From JAVVEG01 sp041689205 (GTDB lineage: Bacteria > Pseudomonadota > Gammaproteobacteria > Pseudomonadales > Pseudohongiellaceae): a stretch of DNA of 16,658 nt. This document shows positions 15,418 through 16,658 of the stretch, one piece after another. The stretch spans positions 1-16,658 of the forward strand of contig JBDNGQ010000246.1 of assembly GCA_041689205.1 (NCBI GenBank), read 5' to 3'. Under the pieces are notes generated by a model. The model had not been told where the DNA came from, searched no databases, and was given only the letters and a program-made list of their open reading frames with translations. Position 1 is the first letter of the stretch. The number at the start of each line of letters is the position of its first letter. Made by a program: the position numbers and the translations under genes.

Positions 15418-15864
15418 ATGGGTTTGTTGATTAAAAGCATTGGAATTTCGTGGCTCGCGCTGGCATTGGCCGGCTGCGGTGCTACACGAAGTGTGCAACT
15501 GCCACCAGCCAATGAAGTCCTGATTCCACAGATCAGCGAGGATGGCAGTAAATTCTTTGTATTTCAGCGTCAGCATATTTATCCGGATCAGGACCCGACT
15601 GATCGCCTGCTTGGTCGCGAAATGCGTGCTGACAGATTGAGTCAGTATCAGGGGGATCCACAGCAACTGGACGAAGAAATTGAGCGACGGCTGAACCGCG
15701 CTTTCGAAATTACAGCGTATTGTAGAAATGGTTATTTTGAGCTGTACCGTGACCAGACCAGGGATGGCCTCTCGCTACGCGGCGAATGTCGTGAAGATGC
15801 CAATGATGCAGACCGAAGACGTTTCGATGGCACACCCATTCCGGTTATCGCGGAGCAGCCCTGA
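15418..15864 (+). CDS. Small predicted lipoprotein
   Basis: The frame is open from 15316, but ATG at 15418 gives a clean lipoprotein signal: a lysine, a hydrophobic stretch and the lipobox LAGC at residues 17-20, so C20 would be lipidated. The mature protein of about 128 residues is hydrophilic and rich in Asp, Arg and Gln, with two further cysteines (in AYCRNGYF and RGECRED) that could pair. I do not recognise a family. TGAG lies about seven bases before the chosen start. It converges on thioredoxin 2, with seven bases between the stop codons and no visible terminator. Confidence 0.7.
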   Translation: MGLLIKSIGISWLALALAGCGATRSVQLPPANEVLIPQISEDGSKFFVFQRQHIYPDQDPTDRLLGREMRADRLSQYQGDPQQLDEEIERRLNRAFEITAYCRNGYFELYRDQTRDGLSLRGECREDANDADRRRFDGTPIPVIAEQP

Positions 15865-15871
15865 TTTCATC

Positions 15872-16303
15872 TTATAGATTCTGCTCAACCCATTTGATAA
15901 ATTGCTGGGCCGGCAGTGCTCCGGACAGGCGTGCTGTTTCCTTGCCTTTGCTGAACATCATCAGCGTAGGAATGCTTCGTATCGCATAACGTTGCGCCAG
16001 ACCCTGCTGTTCCTCGGTGTTCACTTTCAGCAGACGCGCGCGTGGTTCAAGCACTTTCGCGGCACTTTCAAAGGCCGGGGCGAATTGCCGACAGGGACCG
16101 CACCAGGGCGCCCAGAAATCCACCACAATGGGCAGATCTCCGCTCATATGCCGATTGAAATTATCCATATCAACGGCTACCGGCTTGCCCGGGAACAGGG
16201 CTTTTTTGCACGCGCCACAGTTGCCTTCGCCGGTCAGACGCTCATCCGGCAGACGGTTTTTACGGTGACAATGCGGGCAGGTAATCATGACGGTTGCGGA
16301 CAT
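15872..16303 (-). CDS. trxC: Thioredoxin 2 with N-terminal zinc ribbon
   Basis: This 143-residue cytosolic disulfide reductase has an N-terminal zinc finger built from CPHC (C9, C12) and CGAC (C29, C32), which is diagnostic for TrxC. The thioredoxin fold follows, with the active site FWAPWCGPC (C68, C71) and the cis-proline loop IRSIPTLMMF. Length fits E. coli TrxC. The chosen ATG at 16303 has AAGGA about eight bases upstream; an upstream in-frame codon at 16333 would add ten unlikely residues. In relatives trxC responds to oxidative stress, but I see no clear OxyR site here. Confidence 0.95.
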   Translation of the reverse strand: MSATVMITCPHCHRKNRLPDERLTGEGNCGACKKALFPGKPVAVDMDNFNRHMSGDLPIVVDFWAPWCGPCRQFAPAFESAAKVLEPRARLLKVNTEEQQGLAQRYAIRSIPTLMMFSKGKETARLSGALPAQQFIKWVEQNL

Positions 16304-16658
16304 AATGGGTTCCTTGCAGGGCCGGGTGCGCACTGTGTTCTCTGACGCGAGAATAGCACAATGCCGGTAAGCCCCAACAGTTGCCAGATCATGAAAGCGA
16401 GTCAGGTTTTCATGTCACGGCGCCTCGGCCAGACGTACCCTGGGGCTGTCAGCTAAACGGCCACCTTGTTCAATTTTAGCGCTTGGGCTAATGTTGATGT
16501 CTGCAAAGGTGAGAAGACTAGGGAGCCTCTGAATAACTCTATGACTACTCTGCGGGTGACTGCGCCCGCTGCTGCAAGGCGTCGTGCGCCGACAATGGCC
16601 GTAGCCCTTGGCAAGCACGACAACGCGGCAGAAGCGGCGCAGACGCCCGCCCGAAGGG
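16304..16658. other. No recognisable gene; GC-rich right end
   Basis: About 355 bases upstream of trxC contain no protein I can support on either strand. Base composition shifts at about 16540: the last ~120 bases are visibly richer in G and C. At 16521-16540, GGGAGCCTCT followed by GAATAACTCT looks like the outer end of an insertion sequence or miniature element, but no partner inverted repeat or transposase is in the window. The trxC promoter presumably lies in the left part. Confidence 0.4.

Overview
The window reads as chromosomal DNA of a Gammaproteobacterium. The GlpR, LspA-type, TrxC and DUF1499 proteins have a proteobacterial look, and the repressor closely resembles enterobacterial GlpR as I remember it. 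A free-living aquatic or marine member is my guess from the copper/haem/redoxin protein and the glycerol ABC transporter, but no ribosomal RNA or other firm taxonomic marker is present. Genes are densely packed on both strands.

Layout. Positions 1-274 hold the 3' end of an aminotransferase (alanine-glyoxylate / serine-pyruvate type). It converges on a divergent lipoprotein signal peptidase (291-785, minus). A small PGPGW-like membrane protein follows (897-1169, plus) and shares a hairpin terminator with a minus-strand set: glpK (4233-2734), a histidine phosphatase (2715-2086) and a DUF1499 membrane protein (2037-1213). A 137-bp divergent control region with phased TTTTCG-like repeats separates glpK from glpR (4371-5123). 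Then comes a long plus-strand run: glpD, glpS, glpT, glpP, glpQ, glpU, glpV and a large secreted redoxin / cytochrome c / copper-monooxygenase-like protein, ending at 14526. The rest holds an HD-domain protein (minus), a small lipoprotein (plus), thioredoxin 2 (minus) and about 350 bases without a recognisable gene.

How it works together. The core is a complete glycerol uptake and catabolism locus under a DeoR-family repressor. GlpV binds the substrate in the periplasm. GlpP and GlpQ form the channel, GlpS and GlpT power it, and GlpU is the small membrane protein typical of this transporter class. GlpK makes sn-glycerol-3-phosphate and GlpD oxidises it to dihydroxyacetone phosphate, passing electrons to the quinone pool. 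No glpF facilitator gene is present, so active import appears to take its place here. A transporter of this GlpSTPQUV type is known from Rhizobium leguminosarum.

Most unusual points. (1) The two ATPases have complementary lesions: GlpS lacks the H-loop histidine and GlpT lacks a proper LSGGQ, so one ATP site should be intact and the other doubly degenerate. (2) The last gene of the run, 2 bases after glpV, encodes a protein with a cysteine-less redoxin domain, one CxxCH haem motif, and a copper type II monooxygenase-like domain that keeps the CuM ligands but has lost CuH ligands. (3) The LspA homologue lacks two otherwise conserved residues near its N terminus.
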